NCBI RefSeq assembly: GCF_900107755.1
Contig: NZ_FNQR01000007.1
Span: 124,001 to 188,000, forward strand
Direction of reading: 5' to 3'
From: Thalassobacillus cyri
GTDB lineage: Bacteria > Bacillota > Bacilli > Bacillales > Halobacillaceae
Length of the DNA stretch: 64,000 nucleotides
The notes beneath the pieces are model-generated. The model worked only from the letters and a program-made list of their open reading frames with translations. It was not told where the DNA came from and made no database searches. Positions 17,700 to 26,498 of this stretch are shown piece after piece. The position numbers and the translations under genes were made by a program. Every line of letters starts with the position of its first letter. The first letter of the stretch is position 1.

Positions 17700-18722
17700 A
17701 TGGAAGCATCTATTATAGCTATCACAATACTCTGGAGCTTTTTATACATTTATTCCATGCTTGGTTCCCTTGATTTTGGGGCAGGGTTCTGGGGAATGAT
17801 TTACGGAAGAAAAAATAACACCGGCGCTTCCTTAATTGCCAACCGTTTTTTATCTCCCACATGGGAAGTGACAAATGTATTTCTTGTCTTGTTTGTAGTA
17901 GCTTTATATAGCTTCTTTCCTTTTGCTGCTGCGATGCTTGGGATTTTATTTATCCTTCCCATTGGGTTGGGCTTAGTTCTGTTAACTATACGGACAACTT
18001 TCATGGTTTTTTCACATTCAGTTAAAAGATATGGAAGGTTGCTGCAAGTCATTTCAGGCATAACCGGTGTTCTTATCCCTGCATTATTGGTAAGTATTTT
18101 GCCCGTAACGCTCGGAGGCTTCGTCACCATGAATAACGGAGAACCTGAGCTGCTATACGGAAAACTGTTGACCAGTTTTACCACGTATGCTCATATTCTG
18201 TTTGGTTTATGTACCCAGTTATTTTTATCATCGTTATTCTTAGCGGATTATGCCTCAGTTTCAAATGATCAAAAAGCCGCTCAACTTTATCGCAAACACG
18301 CAATAATGGCTGGTCCGGTCACTATTATTGTTGCAGTGCTTACCTTATTCACATTAAACCATGAGGCCTCATGGTTTTTAGCAAATGCAGAAAAACAAAT
18401 TTATGGGTTCAGTATGTCCCTGTTGTTATTTTTATTTGGATATGCTGCTTTGTTTTTAAAAAACTCCAACGGAAAACGTGGACTTTTTCGTTACGCGGTT
18501 ATATTTGTAGTCCTGCAATATGGGTTTGCCATTTATGCATACGGTGCCTCCCATCTGCCATATATGGTTTATCCTCACCTTAGTATTAACGAAGCATTCA
18601 CCAACCCCTCCATGTTTTATGCATTATTACTAGCCAGTTTTATTGGGTTGACGATTTTAGTACCAGCCTTCGTACTATTTTGGAAGCTTTTTCTTAAGGA
18701 TAAAAGGTATCTGCAGCAATAA
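17700..18722 (+). CDS. ythB: Cytochrome bd-type quinol oxidase subunit II (YthB-like)
   Basis: A 340-residue membrane protein with about nine segments. The N-terminus SLDFGAGFWGMIYGR carries the conserved DFGAG motif of CydB, and LSPTWEVTNVFLVLF follows. It pairs with subunit I to form the oxidase. AAAGGAGGGATGAAAC sits just before the ATG, overlapping the end of subunit I, so the two are coupled. No cydCD exporter genes are adjacent, as is usual for ythAB rather than cydABCD loci. Confidence 0.9.
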   Translation: MEASIIAITILWSFLYIYSMLGSLDFGAGFWGMIYGRKNNTGASLIANRFLSPTWEVTNVFLVLFVVALYSFFPFAAAMLGILFILPIGLGLVLLTIRTTFMVFSHSVKRYGRLLQVISGITGVLIPALLVSILPVTLGGFVTMNNGEPELLYGKLLTSFTTYAHILFGLCTQLFLSSLFLADYASVSNDQKAAQLYRKHAIMAGPVTIIVAVLTLFTLNHEASWFLANAEKQIYGFSMSLLLFLFGYAALFLKNSNGKRGLFRYAVIFVVLQYGFAIYAYGASHLPYMVYPHLSINEAFTNPSMFYALLLASFIGLTILVPAFVLFWKLFLKDKRYLQQ

Positions 18723-18724
18723 TG

Positions 18725-18919
18725 TCACTTATAGCTTTCCCAATCTTTTTTAAATCGTGCTAATTTTATTTGCAGTTGGGTGATCATTTCTGTGAGGTGC
18801 TGAAGATCATTTATGTCAACTTCTTCTTCTTCCATCGACTCAACAACTTGGTTCAACATATGAATGCGCTTCTTTATATATCTGAATTGTTCGATCGGTT
18901 CTTTTGATGCTTTTCCCAC
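18725..18919 (-). CDS. SE1561-family small protein
   Basis: A 64-residue, mostly helical, charged protein beginning VGKASKEPIEQFRYIKKRIH, with a central acidic patch (ESMEEEEVDINDL). It resembles the SE1561 family of short Firmicute proteins, function unknown. GTG at 18919 is the start because AGAGGAGGTG stands 6-7 bp upstream; upstream in-frame sequence is the TerC terminator region and not coding. Convergent with the oxidase operon, two bases from its stop. Confidence 0.65.
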   Translation of the reverse strand: MGKASKEPIEQFRYIKKRIHMLNQVVESMEEEEVDINDLQHLTEMITQLQIKLARFKKDWESYK

Positions 18920-18947
18920 TGTTACACCTCCTCTGTAATAAAATATA

Positions 18948-18983
18948 CCAAAACAGCCGCGCCTGCCAGGCACGGCTGTTTGT
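18948..18983 (-). terminator. Terminator of the terC-like gene
   Basis: AACAGCCGTGCC / GGCGCGGCTGTT hairpin right after the leftward TerC gene, followed by TTTTGG and AT-rich sequence. Confidence 0.7.
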
Positions 18984-18984
18984 C

Positions 18985-19755
18985 TTATTCTTCCGGAAGT
19001 TCTTTTTTGCTCGATAAAAACCACCCAGCAGCTGCAATCAGTACCAGCACGCTGTAGAAAATAACTTTCCACAAAGTCGAATGAGCAAAGTGTTCATCTA
19101 AGATTTGGATATTTGGATGTGCAAGTACGGAGACGACCAGCTTGACACCTACCCAACCGACGATGACAAAAGCTGCAATTTCCAATCCAGGACGGGTCTG
19201 TAGCAGCTTAACAAATACATTGGCAGCAAACCGCATGATGATAATACCGATCATACCACCCGTCAATACTACCGCAAACTGAGCACCGTCCAGGCTTCCC
19301 ACATCAGGTAGAGCTGTGCCCGGGAGTGAAACAGCCAATGCTACTGCCGCCAGTATCGAGTCGACTGCGAATGCTAAATCAGCAATCTCGACCTTCAGCA
19401 CAGTCGCCCAAAAACCTTTTCCACGTTCTGGCCCTGCATCTTTGTCAACTTCTTTTTCATCATCTTTGCCTTTCCACTTGTCATATAAATGCTTGATGGA
19501 AATGAACAGTAAGTATGCAGCACCAAGAGCCTGGACCTGCCATACGTCTACCAGGAAAGAGATGATGAACAACGAACCGAAACGCAATACAAATGCTCCG
19601 GCCAGCCCATAGAATAATGCTTTTTTTCGTTTCTCTTCCGGCAGGTGTTTGACCATAATGGCAAGTACCAGAGCGTTATCCGCTGCCAGTATCCCTTCAA
19701 GACCGATGAGTACAATCAGTACCCAACCATATTCAATCAATAATTGCGTTTCCAT
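18985..19755 (-). CDS. TerC-family membrane protein, probable Mn2+ exporter (YkoY/YceF type)
   Basis: A 256-residue protein with about seven membrane segments. It shows the TerC hallmarks: GLEGILAADNALVLAIMVKHLP near the start and a second acidic helix VEIADLAFAVDSILAAVALA. The aspartates in these helices are the proposed metal path. In B. subtilis YkoY and YceF (MeeY, MeeF) move Mn2+ out to load secreted enzymes. The Mn2+-sensing yybP-ykoY riboswitch directly upstream supports the same role. AGAGGAGC is the ribosome site. Single gene between riboswitch and terminator. Confidence 0.88.
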   Translation of the reverse strand: METQLLIEYGWVLIVLIGLEGILAADNALVLAIMVKHLPEEKRKKALFYGLAGAFVLRFGSLFIISFLVDVWQVQALGAAYLLFISIKHLYDKWKGKDDEKEVDKDAGPERGKGFWATVLKVEIADLAFAVDSILAAVALAVSLPGTALPDVGSLDGAQFAVVLTGGMIGIIIMRFAANVFVKLLQTRPGLEIAAFVIVGWVGVKLVVSVLAHPNIQILDEHFAHSTLWKVIFYSVLVLIAAAGWFLSSKKELPEE

Positions 19756-19782
19756 AATAAGTCCAGCTCCTCTAAATAAAAA

Positions 19783-19810
19783 ATGATCCCCACCTCATGG
19801 CAAAGATCAT
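19783..19810 (-). terminator. Riboswitch-associated terminator upstream of terC
   Basis: ATGATC ... GATCAT hairpin with an inner GCC/GG stem, followed on the minus strand by T6ATTT, between the Mn2+ aptamer and the start codon. Read-through is expected when Mn2+ is bound. Confidence 0.65.
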
Positions 19811-19816
19811 AAAAAC

Positions 19817-19924
19817 AGACCTTTACCAAGAGTGGTAAAGGTCTCGCTAACAACGAATGTTGTCAATAAAGCCGGGGATCACTCCCGAAATGACGACTTT
19901 ATTGTTTAAAGCTACTCCCCTTTA
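19817..19924 (-). ncRNA. yybP-ykoY (Mn2+) riboswitch
   Basis: Leftward sequence carries the two conserved loops of the class: AAAGGGGAGTAGC at the 5' side and TTAGCGAGACCTTTACC at the 3' side, the latter closing a perfect ACCTTTACC/GGTAAAGGT helix. It precedes a terC gene, the classic partner. Most of the 405-bp gap 19756-20160 is this leader, its promoter, and the unremarkable AT-rich upstream of the AI-2E-family gene. Confidence 0.88.
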
Positions 19925-19946
19925 AGGAAATACTAATGTACTGAAT

Positions 19947-19974
19947 ATCATACCATGAAGCGTTAGAAAGTCAA
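19947..19974 (-). promoter_or_regulatory. Sigma-A promoter for the riboswitch-terC transcript
   Basis: Leftward TTGACT (19969-19974) and TATGAT (19947-19952) with a 16-bp spacer, just upstream of the Mn2+ aptamer. Confidence 0.6.
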
Positions 19975-20160
19975 TTGCTTTATCTAACGTTCATCGTCTA
20001 TCTTTTTGTCATAGCTGCTATATTCATCCTATACCCATATTCAGCTAAAATAATCCTATTTATTAATTTTTTTATAACCGACCTACCACTATCTTTATTG
20101 TTTACATGAAGGATATAATGGATACATAATGATAGTTATTATTTTACATAAAAAAGGTGT

Positions 20161-21258
20161 GTGTTTAGTTTGTTGGATAAAGCCTGGTTCCGAGTATTGG
20201 TCGCTGCTATCCTCGTTTCCTTACTTATTTTCTTATTAGCAAAAATCGACTTCATCTTCGATCCATTATGGTCTACCATTGGTGCAGTCGCGGTGCCTTT
20301 CATCGGTGCCGGGATTCTTTATTATGTGACGCGGCCGCTCATGTACTTTTTAGAGAAGTATAAAGTACCACGACTGCTTGCTATATTGGCTGTTTACTTG
20401 GTATTAATATTGATCGGGTATATCATCACTCAATTCATAGCACCGATCGCCCAGCAGCAATTTTCCCGTCTGATTGATAATCTCCCTAAGATGATGGAAA
20501 GTGTTCAACAATTCATTGTCTACTGGCAAAACAACCAATCGGTGCTTCCAGCACAAATTTCAGAAGCGATCAAACCGGAAAATATCATGAATAATGTAGA
20601 GAAATATTCCGAGAGTGTAACTACTGCACTAATCAATTTCCTCTCTTATTTAGTCAGTTTCGTATTTGCTTTAGTACTGGTTCCTTTTTTCCTGTTTTTC
20701 CTGTTGAAAGATGGAGAAAAACTGGTACCATTCATCCGTCAATATTTAAATAAGCGTGTCGGCGACAGTTTTGCACGGTTGGCCCAATCTGTGGATCACA
20801 CCCTGCAGGCGTTCATCCAGGGGCAGCTGCTCGTCAGTTTTTTTGTCGGCGTATTACTCCTTATCGGTTATCTGATTATACGCCTTGATTATGCTTTGAC
20901 ACTCGCTTTATTTGCCATGTTAACCAACGTCATTCCATTTATTGGTCCTTTCCTGGCTGTCATCCCTGCGATGCTTGTCGCTCTTTTTCAGGACCCGATC
21001 ATGGCAGTATGGATAGCTGTGATCATGTTGATCGCCCAGCAGATTGAGGGCAATTTGATTTCTCCAAATGTGATGGGTAAAGCATTAAGCATCCACCCGC
21101 TTACCATCATCACATTGATACTCGCCGCAGGAAGCATTGCCGGGTTCCTTGGAATCCTGTTCGCCATCCCGGTCTATTCCGTGGTGAAAACGATCATCCA
21201 CCACCTTTATCAGGAATGGATGGCAAGCCGAGAAAAGAAAATCACAGATATCGATTGA
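20161..21258 (+). CDS. AI-2E family transporter (PerM-like)
   Basis: A 365-residue membrane protein of the AI-2E/PerM family: eight membrane segments with a long amphipathic stretch (~100-155) between helices 3 and 4. The family signature NVIPFIGPFLAVIPAMLVAL and QQIEGNLISPNVMGKAL appear in the C-terminal third. Members export autoinducer-2 or serve in Na+/H+ or permeation functions, so substrate assignment is not possible here. The start is uncertain: GTG at 20161 is only 2 bp after AAAAAAGGTG, and in-frame TTG codons at 20170 and 20173 have better spacing. Confidence 0.8.
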   Translation: MFSLLDKAWFRVLVAAILVSLLIFLLAKIDFIFDPLWSTIGAVAVPFIGAGILYYVTRPLMYFLEKYKVPRLLAILAVYLVLILIGYIITQFIAPIAQQQFSRLIDNLPKMMESVQQFIVYWQNNQSVLPAQISEAIKPENIMNNVEKYSESVTTALINFLSYLVSFVFALVLVPFFLFFLLKDGEKLVPFIRQYLNKRVGDSFARLAQSVDHTLQAFIQGQLLVSFFVGVLLLIGYLIIRLDYALTLALFAMLTNVIPFIGPFLAVIPAMLVALFQDPIMAVWIAVIMLIAQQIEGNLISPNVMGKALSIHPLTIITLILAAGSIAGFLGILFAIPVYSVVKTIIHHLYQEWMASREKKITDID

Positions 21259-21259
21259 T

Positions 21260-21295
21260 CAACCCTCCTATCCTACGATAGGAGGTTGAATTTTT
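21260..21295 (+). terminator. Intrinsic terminator
   Basis: CCTCCTATC-CTAC-GATAGGAGG hairpin followed by TTGAATTTTT, after the AI-2E-family gene. Confidence 0.85.
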
Positions 21296-21344
21296 ATGTG
21301 ATTGCTTACGATAACAATCAATACGTAAAAAGGAGAACATCTTT

Positions 21345-22532
21345 ATGCAAGAAACACCTAAACTTTGGACCAGGCCATTCATTTTTCTATTGTTAGGGAA
21401 CTTATTCACCTTCATGAGTTTCCAAATGCTGCTGCCTAACCTCCCTCCTTATATTGAGTCTATTGGCGGAAGCAAAATGGAAATTGGTCTTGTCACCACC
21501 ATGTTTTCCATAGCAGCAATTTTGATCCGGCCATTCATCGGCCATATTTTAATGACCAGAGAAAGAAAACTGCTTGTATTAGCAGGATCCGTTTCTTTAC
21601 TGGGCATGACACTCCTTTATCCGATTACGCAAATTGTGATCGTTCTACTGATGCTGCGGTTTGCCCATGGACTTGCCTGGGGCTGGTCGACGACTACGAA
21701 TGGAACCGCAGCGGTAGATATCGTACCAAGGAAACGTGTCGGGGAAGGAATGGGTTACTTCGGACTTTCCATCACAATCGGTATGATCATAGCCCCGAGT
21801 CTTGGAATATTCCTTTACCAGCATTACACATTCAATCTTTTGATTTGGATTTCAGCAGCACTGGGCATTGTCGCCATCCTATTATTTTCTTTTACCAGCT
21901 TCCACACACCGGACAATGTCAAGGAGAATCAGGAAGCCCCTCCTAAATTTTCATTTGCAGGTTCCTTAATTGAAAAAAGGAGCTGGTACCCGGCATTAGT
22001 TACTTTTTTTACGACCTTCGGTTATGGTTCAATCGTTACCTATATCGTTATTTTCGGCACCGAACGAGGGTTGAGCGGGACTTATCTGTTTTACTTATTC
22101 AATGCATTATTTGCAACAATTTCAAGACCCGTCACCGGGCGTTATTTTGACAAGAAAGGTCCATGGAATCTGATAAAGGTATGTACATTGCTCGCTTTTA
22201 TTGCGATGTGGGTGCTGGCATTTGCTGAAACAAATATGCACTTGATCATATCAGGCGCCTTATTCGGTCTCGGTTACGGTTCGATGATGCCTGCATTCCA
22301 GGCCTGGGTTATTTCTAAAACGACTACAGCCAGAAGCGGGATTGCCAATGGGATGTTCTATTCTTCGATTGATCTCGGTATAGGATTAAGTGCTGTTGTA
22401 TTAGGTGTAATCTATCAATTTGTTGAAACAGCATCATTATTCAAGATATCCAGTTTCCTTTTCCTGCTCGTCTTTATCCTGACCTGGCTGGATGCAAGGA
22501 AACAGACAGAACCCTGGGAGCCTGTCAGCTGA
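21345..22532 (+). CDS. MFS transporter (12 TMS)
   Basis: A 395-residue major facilitator with 12 predicted membrane segments. The loop 2-3 motif is degenerate (RPFIGHILMTRERK), and the loop 8-9 copy (SRPVTGRYFDKKGPW) is clear. Many such carriers in Bacillus are drug or sugar efflux systems; nothing nearby fixes the substrate. AAGGAGA is 8 bp before the ATG. It is set apart from the upstream gene by a terminator and is followed by the repeat-rich 22.5-23.2 kb gap. Confidence 0.85.
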   Translation: MQETPKLWTRPFIFLLLGNLFTFMSFQMLLPNLPPYIESIGGSKMEIGLVTTMFSIAAILIRPFIGHILMTRERKLLVLAGSVSLLGMTLLYPITQIVIVLLMLRFAHGLAWGWSTTTNGTAAVDIVPRKRVGEGMGYFGLSITIGMIIAPSLGIFLYQHYTFNLLIWISAALGIVAILLFSFTSFHTPDNVKENQEAPPKFSFAGSLIEKRSWYPALVTFFTTFGYGSIVTYIVIFGTERGLSGTYLFYLFNALFATISRPVTGRYFDKKGPWNLIKVCTLLAFIAMWVLAFAETNMHLIISGALFGLGYGSMMPAFQAWVISKTTTARSGIANGMFYSSIDLGIGLSAVVLGVIYQFVETASLFKISSFLFLLVFILTWLDARKQTEPWEPVS

Positions 22533-22599
22533 CAAAGAAAAATATCCATAGTAAAAATGTAAGTAGTTTCTGTTCCATTAACAAGAGCATTATGGAACT

Positions 22600-23065
22600 C
22601 TCAGTTCCAAGATATTGTATGAGGGGAAGGGCTCCGGGAAACGATTCGCTTTCCGTGGGCGTGTGCTGAGTCTCCTCAGGCTTCGCCTTGCGGGGCCGCA
22701 CCTATCCCGCATTTCCCACAGGACTTTGCATTTTCAGCTTGACTTAACCCACGCACGAAGGAAATGCGTAGCATTTTCAAGGAGTTTCACCGTTTCCCTA
22801 CACCCCTTATTACATGAGTTTTTTCGGAACCGAGCATGCGTACTACTTTTCAGAATGGTAGAAATAACAATCCCCGTTTACTTTGAAAGATGGTTTCGTT
22901 TCTCAATATTAGTAATGGGGATCTGGAAATGGCAAGACTCCTGCGGGAAAGGATAGACCGGCAAGACCCCACAGAGCTTTAGCTCGAGGAGGCTTGCCGT
23001 CTTCCCCGCGGAAAGCGAGCTATTTTCAAGACCCCATTTCTCCAAGTAACAGTTCGAAACCACTG
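22600..23065 (+). mobile_element. Composite non-coding element E2
   Basis: This fills most of the 700-bp gap between the MFS gene and dctP. An A-type module (about 22621-22809) is in forward orientation. A shorter A-like module (about 22891-23062, bounded by TGGTTTCG and CGAAACCA) is reversed. The second module is the simple form, lacking the 99-nt hairpin present in E3-E5. Terminal inverted repeats are not clear in this copy, so its ends are approximate. Confidence 0.6.
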
Positions 23066-23150
23066 TTCAGCAATCGGGAGCTTTAATTGAAGAAAACTCA
23101 TCTATAATGTAAGTTTCTGAGAGCTTTCCTTAGTGGAAATGGCATCATAC

Positions 23151-23188
23151 AAAAAACCACGAAGAAAATGAATTCTTCGTGGTTTTTT
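23151..23188 (-). terminator. Terminator of the dctQMP operon
   Basis: AAAACCACGAAGAA / TTCTTCGTGGTTTT perfect hairpin with T-runs on both strands, 45 bp after dctP. Confidence 0.9.
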
Positions 23189-23232
23189 CATTTTAAGGTG
23201 GCTTTTGGGACAGCGCACCTTACGCATCAAAA

Positions 23233-24300
23233 TTACTCAGCATTTGCTTCTTCGATTTCTTTTTGAAGCTTGTCTAGAATCTTACCATCTACAGTAGAAA
23301 CTTCATTACGATAGAAGTCACGTACAGGCTTTGCTTTTTCTTTGAATGCTTGGCGCTGTTCTTCAGACAACTCTACAATTTCAGTTGGGTTTTCCTCATC
23401 ATTTTTGATAACTTCCAGATATTCTTCGTTTTGTTTCTTTTGCTCTTCAAAAACCCACTCTTGCATTTCTTCCGTAGTTTCTGTAACCATCTTTTGCAGG
23501 TCTTCAGATAGACCATCGAACCAATCTGTATTGACAGTGGTCATCGCTACATAGTTGTTGTGGTTAGAAAGTGTCATATAATCCTGTACTTCATGGAAAG
23601 AAGCATCTCCAATAAAGAAGATTGGATTTTCTTGTCCTTCCACTGTACCGCGGTCAAGAGCTGTATATAATTCAGACCAGGACATTGGTGTCGGCTGCGC
23701 TCCATAGGCCTTGTAAGACTCAAGAATCAAAGGAGATGTCTGGGTACGCATTTTGAAGTTCTGGAAATCTTCTGGTGTTTCAATCTTCTTACTGGAAGTC
23801 CACTGCATAGCACCTTCCGTCCAGAAAGATAGTGGAGTAATGGAATGTTCTTTGTATTTATCTACTAAATCCGTGTTCAACGCTTCACTCGTATTCAAAA
23901 TTTCTTGTGTCTTTTTAACACTGTCCGGGAATAAGAAGTGAAGGGCGAAGATTTGTCCTTCTTTTACCATGTTACCTGTAAAACCAGGAGACATGATTGC
24001 CATCTGAACAGCACCACTTTGCAGCTGCTCTACCTGGTCACTTTCTGTACCTAGGCCGCCGTACTCATAAACTTCGATATTCACTTGACCATCGGATTTT
24101 TCTTTCATGCGCTTGGCAAATTCTTCAGCGTACTCATATTGTACTTGTCCTTTTACTTCTTCCGTGACAAATTTCCAATTTTGTGTTTCACCGCCGGAGC
24201 CTGAATCGCCGCCATCTCCGCCGTTACCACCACAAGCAGCTAAAACCATACCAATGGACAACAATAGTATGAAACTAATTAAACCCTTTTTGTTAAAAAT
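23233..24300 (-). CDS. dctP: TRAP transporter solute-binding lipoprotein (DctP)
   Basis: A 355-residue extracytoplasmic binding protein if read from the AUU codon at 24300. The N-terminus then is FNKKGLISFILLLSIG followed by lipobox VLAAC, a proper lipoprotein signal peptide with a charged start. The body has the DctP pattern: YEYAEEFAKRMKEKSDG, and the ligand arginine in FKMRTQTSP. The first usual start in frame, TTG at 24264, would remove the charged n-region, and its upstream bases lack a ribosome site, whereas AGGGGG (24309-24314) is 8 nt from the AUU. Captures a carboxylate-type solute for DctQM; the ligand is not identified. Confidence 0.85.
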   Translation of the reverse strand: MFNKKGLISFILLLSIGMVLAACGGNGGDGGDSGSGGETQNWKFVTEEVKGQVQYEYAEEFAKRMKEKSDGQVNIEVYEYGGLGTESDQVEQLQSGAVQMAIMSPGFTGNMVKEGQIFALHFLFPDSVKKTQEILNTSEALNTDLVDKYKEHSITPLSFWTEGAMQWTSSKKIETPEDFQNFKMRTQTSPLILESYKAYGAQPTPMSWSELYTALDRGTVEGQENPIFFIGDASFHEVQDYMTLSNHNNYVAMTTVNTDWFDGLSEDLQKMVTETTEEMQEWVFEEQKKQNEEYLEVIKNDEENPTEIVELSEEQRQAFKEKAKPVRDFYRNEVSTVDGKILDKLQKEIEEANAE

Positions 24301-24342
24301 AGTAATTACCCCCTACAAATTTTTTATATTATCCCCCACTTT

Positions 24343-25608
24343 TTACAATAAAATAAGTGAGAGCTCCTCAAAGAAAATCAACAAGAACGATACAAATACC
24401 AGCATGATGATGTATGGCGGGGTTCCTTTGATAACTTCCAGATACGGTTTATTGAATACCGCACTAGCAGTAAATATGTCGACACCGAATGGTGGTGTTG
24501 CAGACCCCAATGCTGCCTGGAATGTAATAACCACACCTAAATGGACAGGATCTACACCTGCACTCATCGCAGCTGGATAGAAAATCGGAGTCAAAACTAA
24601 TATGACAACGATGGGATCGACAAACATACATCCGATGAAGAAGAACAATGTAACCATAAGTAAAACGAATATTGCACTTGGCTCAGGTCCAAGCACGGCC
24701 TCTGTGATCATCTGCGGTATTCTCGCAAACGAGATGACCCAGGTGAATGCTTGTCCGCCTGCTACCAATACGAATACAGCAGAAGTGACCAGCCCGGTAG
24801 AGCGTGCGATTTTAGGCAATTCTTTAATATGAATAGAACGATAAATCAATACTTCAAGAATGAAAGCGTAAAGAACAGAAACACCAGCTGCTTCCGTAGG
24901 ACTGAAGATACCTGCATAGATCCCACCGATAATGATGATCGGGAACCCTAAAGGGAGCAATGCTCTTCGTAAAGTCCTGAATCTTTCTCCCCAGCTTGAT
25001 TTTGATGTCAAGGGAATGTCGGCAACTTTAGCATAAACGATACTATAAATTGCAAATAAAAGGAAAACGATAACACCTGGAACGATACCGGCAATGAACA
25101 AGTCTCCGACAGATGTCCCCGAAACAAGACCATACATGATCATCCCGATACTTGGTGGCACGAGCAATGCGATATCACTGGAGTTGATGATCAACGCAAT
25201 CGCTGTAGGATCTTTATACCCGACCTTCAATAACCGTTCTCGCATCGGTGTACCAATTGCTACGACCGTCGCTTGGGTTGACCCGGAAATGGCCCCGAAT
25301 AATGTACAGGCAGCTGCTGTAGTAATCGCATATCCACCACGCAGATGACCGATGAAAGAACTGATGAAATCGAGCAATCTATTCGATGTTTTACCAGTGG
25401 TCATAATATCTGCAGCAAAGATAAACAACGGAACAGCCAGTAGTACATAAGGCTCGATTCCCGTAGCAAACTGCTTCATCAAAATCATTACGTCTAAATT
25501 AGGAAAATATAAGAAAAGTACAACCAGTGGTGCCGCCATAAGCGGGATCATCATTGGGAAATTCAATAACAATAGTACAACCATGATTGTTAATAGAGTA
25601 GCTACCAT
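24343..25608 (-). CDS. dctM: TRAP transporter large permease (DctM)
   Basis: A 421-residue membrane protein with about twelve segments, the normal size for DctM. Typical segments: AVPLFIFAADIMTTGKTSNRLLDF near residue 60, LFGAISGSTQATVVAIG, and near the end GSATPPFGVDIF. It is the cation-coupled translocation subunit, working with DctQ and DctP. AGGAAAAC precedes ATG at 25608. Gaps of about 40-50 bp to both partners indicate one transcript. Confidence 0.92.
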   Translation of the reverse strand: MVATLLTIMVVLLLLNFPMMIPLMAAPLVVLFLYFPNLDVMILMKQFATGIEPYVLLAVPLFIFAADIMTTGKTSNRLLDFISSFIGHLRGGYAITTAAACTLFGAISGSTQATVVAIGTPMRERLLKVGYKDPTAIALIINSSDIALLVPPSIGMIMYGLVSGTSVGDLFIAGIVPGVIVFLLFAIYSIVYAKVADIPLTSKSSWGERFRTLRRALLPLGFPIIIIGGIYAGIFSPTEAAGVSVLYAFILEVLIYRSIHIKELPKIARSTGLVTSAVFVLVAGGQAFTWVISFARIPQMITEAVLGPEPSAIFVLLMVTLFFFIGCMFVDPIVVILVLTPIFYPAAMSAGVDPVHLGVVITFQAALGSATPPFGVDIFTASAVFNKPYLEVIKGTPPYIIMLVFVSFLLIFFEELSLILL

Positions 25609-25657
25609 ATTGTTTTCCTTTCTTGATCAAATTTGTGTGCTCTGATATTAGTGTAAA

Positions 25658-26221
25658 TTATAGGTGAAGTTCCTCTTCTACATCCCGTTCATTCAACTCT
25701 TTGTCATTATAATCTTTCGCATCTGTCCCTAAGTACACTTCATCCCTGTTTGTGATATTGATAAGCATATTTCGTAAAAATTGAATGCCCCCCAGCGTAA
25801 ACCCGACAGGGAGTGCAATATACATATAGTAAGATGGAACCTGCATCGCTGAAGTCACTCGTCCTGAATCCTTTAAATCAACGACATATAAATATGAATA
25901 ATAAGCAAGTACAAACAGGAAAAAAGCTGTTACCGCGGGGATAAGAATCATAAGTATCTTACGTACTTTGAATGGTGCCAGATCATAAAACGCTGACATA
26001 CTGATATGTCTGCCTTTTCGCGCAGCGTAACTGATCCCCATAAAAGTTGCGATTATGACTGAAAACTGACTTACTTCGTCAGCAAAAGGCGGGGAGTAAG
26101 TGAATAGTGCTCTTAGAAGAGCCTTACCAACGACCATTACTGCAATAACAATTACAGCATAGCTTAAAATGAATTCTTCTAATTTCAATATGAAATTGTC
26201 TAGCATCCTAAGTAGTTTCAA
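25658..26221 (-). CDS. dctQ: TRAP transporter small permease (DctQ)
   Basis: A 187-residue four-helix membrane protein. FADEVSQFSVIIATFMGISYAARKGRHI matches the conserved central part of DctQ proteins. TTG at 26221 is the likely start, with AGGAGG 10 bp upstream; an upstream extension to 26272 overlaps that site. First gene of dctQ-dctM-dctP. No sensor kinase or regulator is attached to this operon. The 277-bp gap upstream carries its promoter and otherwise nothing recognisable. Confidence 0.88.
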   Translation of the reverse strand: MKLLRMLDNFILKLEEFILSYAVIVIAVMVVGKALLRALFTYSPPFADEVSQFSVIIATFMGISYAARKGRHISMSAFYDLAPFKVRKILMILIPAVTAFFLFVLAYYSYLYVVDLKDSGRVTSAMQVPSYYMYIALPVGFTLGGIQFLRNMLINITNRDEVYLGTDAKDYNDKELNERDVEEELHL

Positions 26222-26281
26222 TGTAAGTATTCCTCCTAAAATAGTGCAGGAATTATCAGAAAAAAAGCTCATGTATTCTCT

Positions 26282-26310
26282 ATCATACCTAATAGATTCC
26301 GCTTACTCAA
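26282..26310 (-). promoter_or_regulatory. Sigma-A promoter of dctQMP
   Basis: Leftward TTGAGT (26305-26310) and TATGAT (26282-26287) with a 17-bp spacer, about 60 bp before dctQ. Confidence 0.6.
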
Positions 26311-26498
26311 ACTTTCCTATTTTATATAATACGCTTTCAAGGCACAAAAAAAAGGATATAGGTCATATAGTAAGCACATAGTTATATATTGTCTGAAATA
26401 CTGGGTAATCATCCTTATTTTAATATATTATCAGAAAATTCACTAATTTACCACCTGAAAAAGTAACTTGTTTCTACCTTTTGGTGATTAGTGGTGTA

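Noticed and set aside
18920-19072. N-terminal extension of the SE1561-type protein
   Set aside because: It runs through the TerC terminator and the terC coding end; GTG at 18919 has a strong ribosome site.
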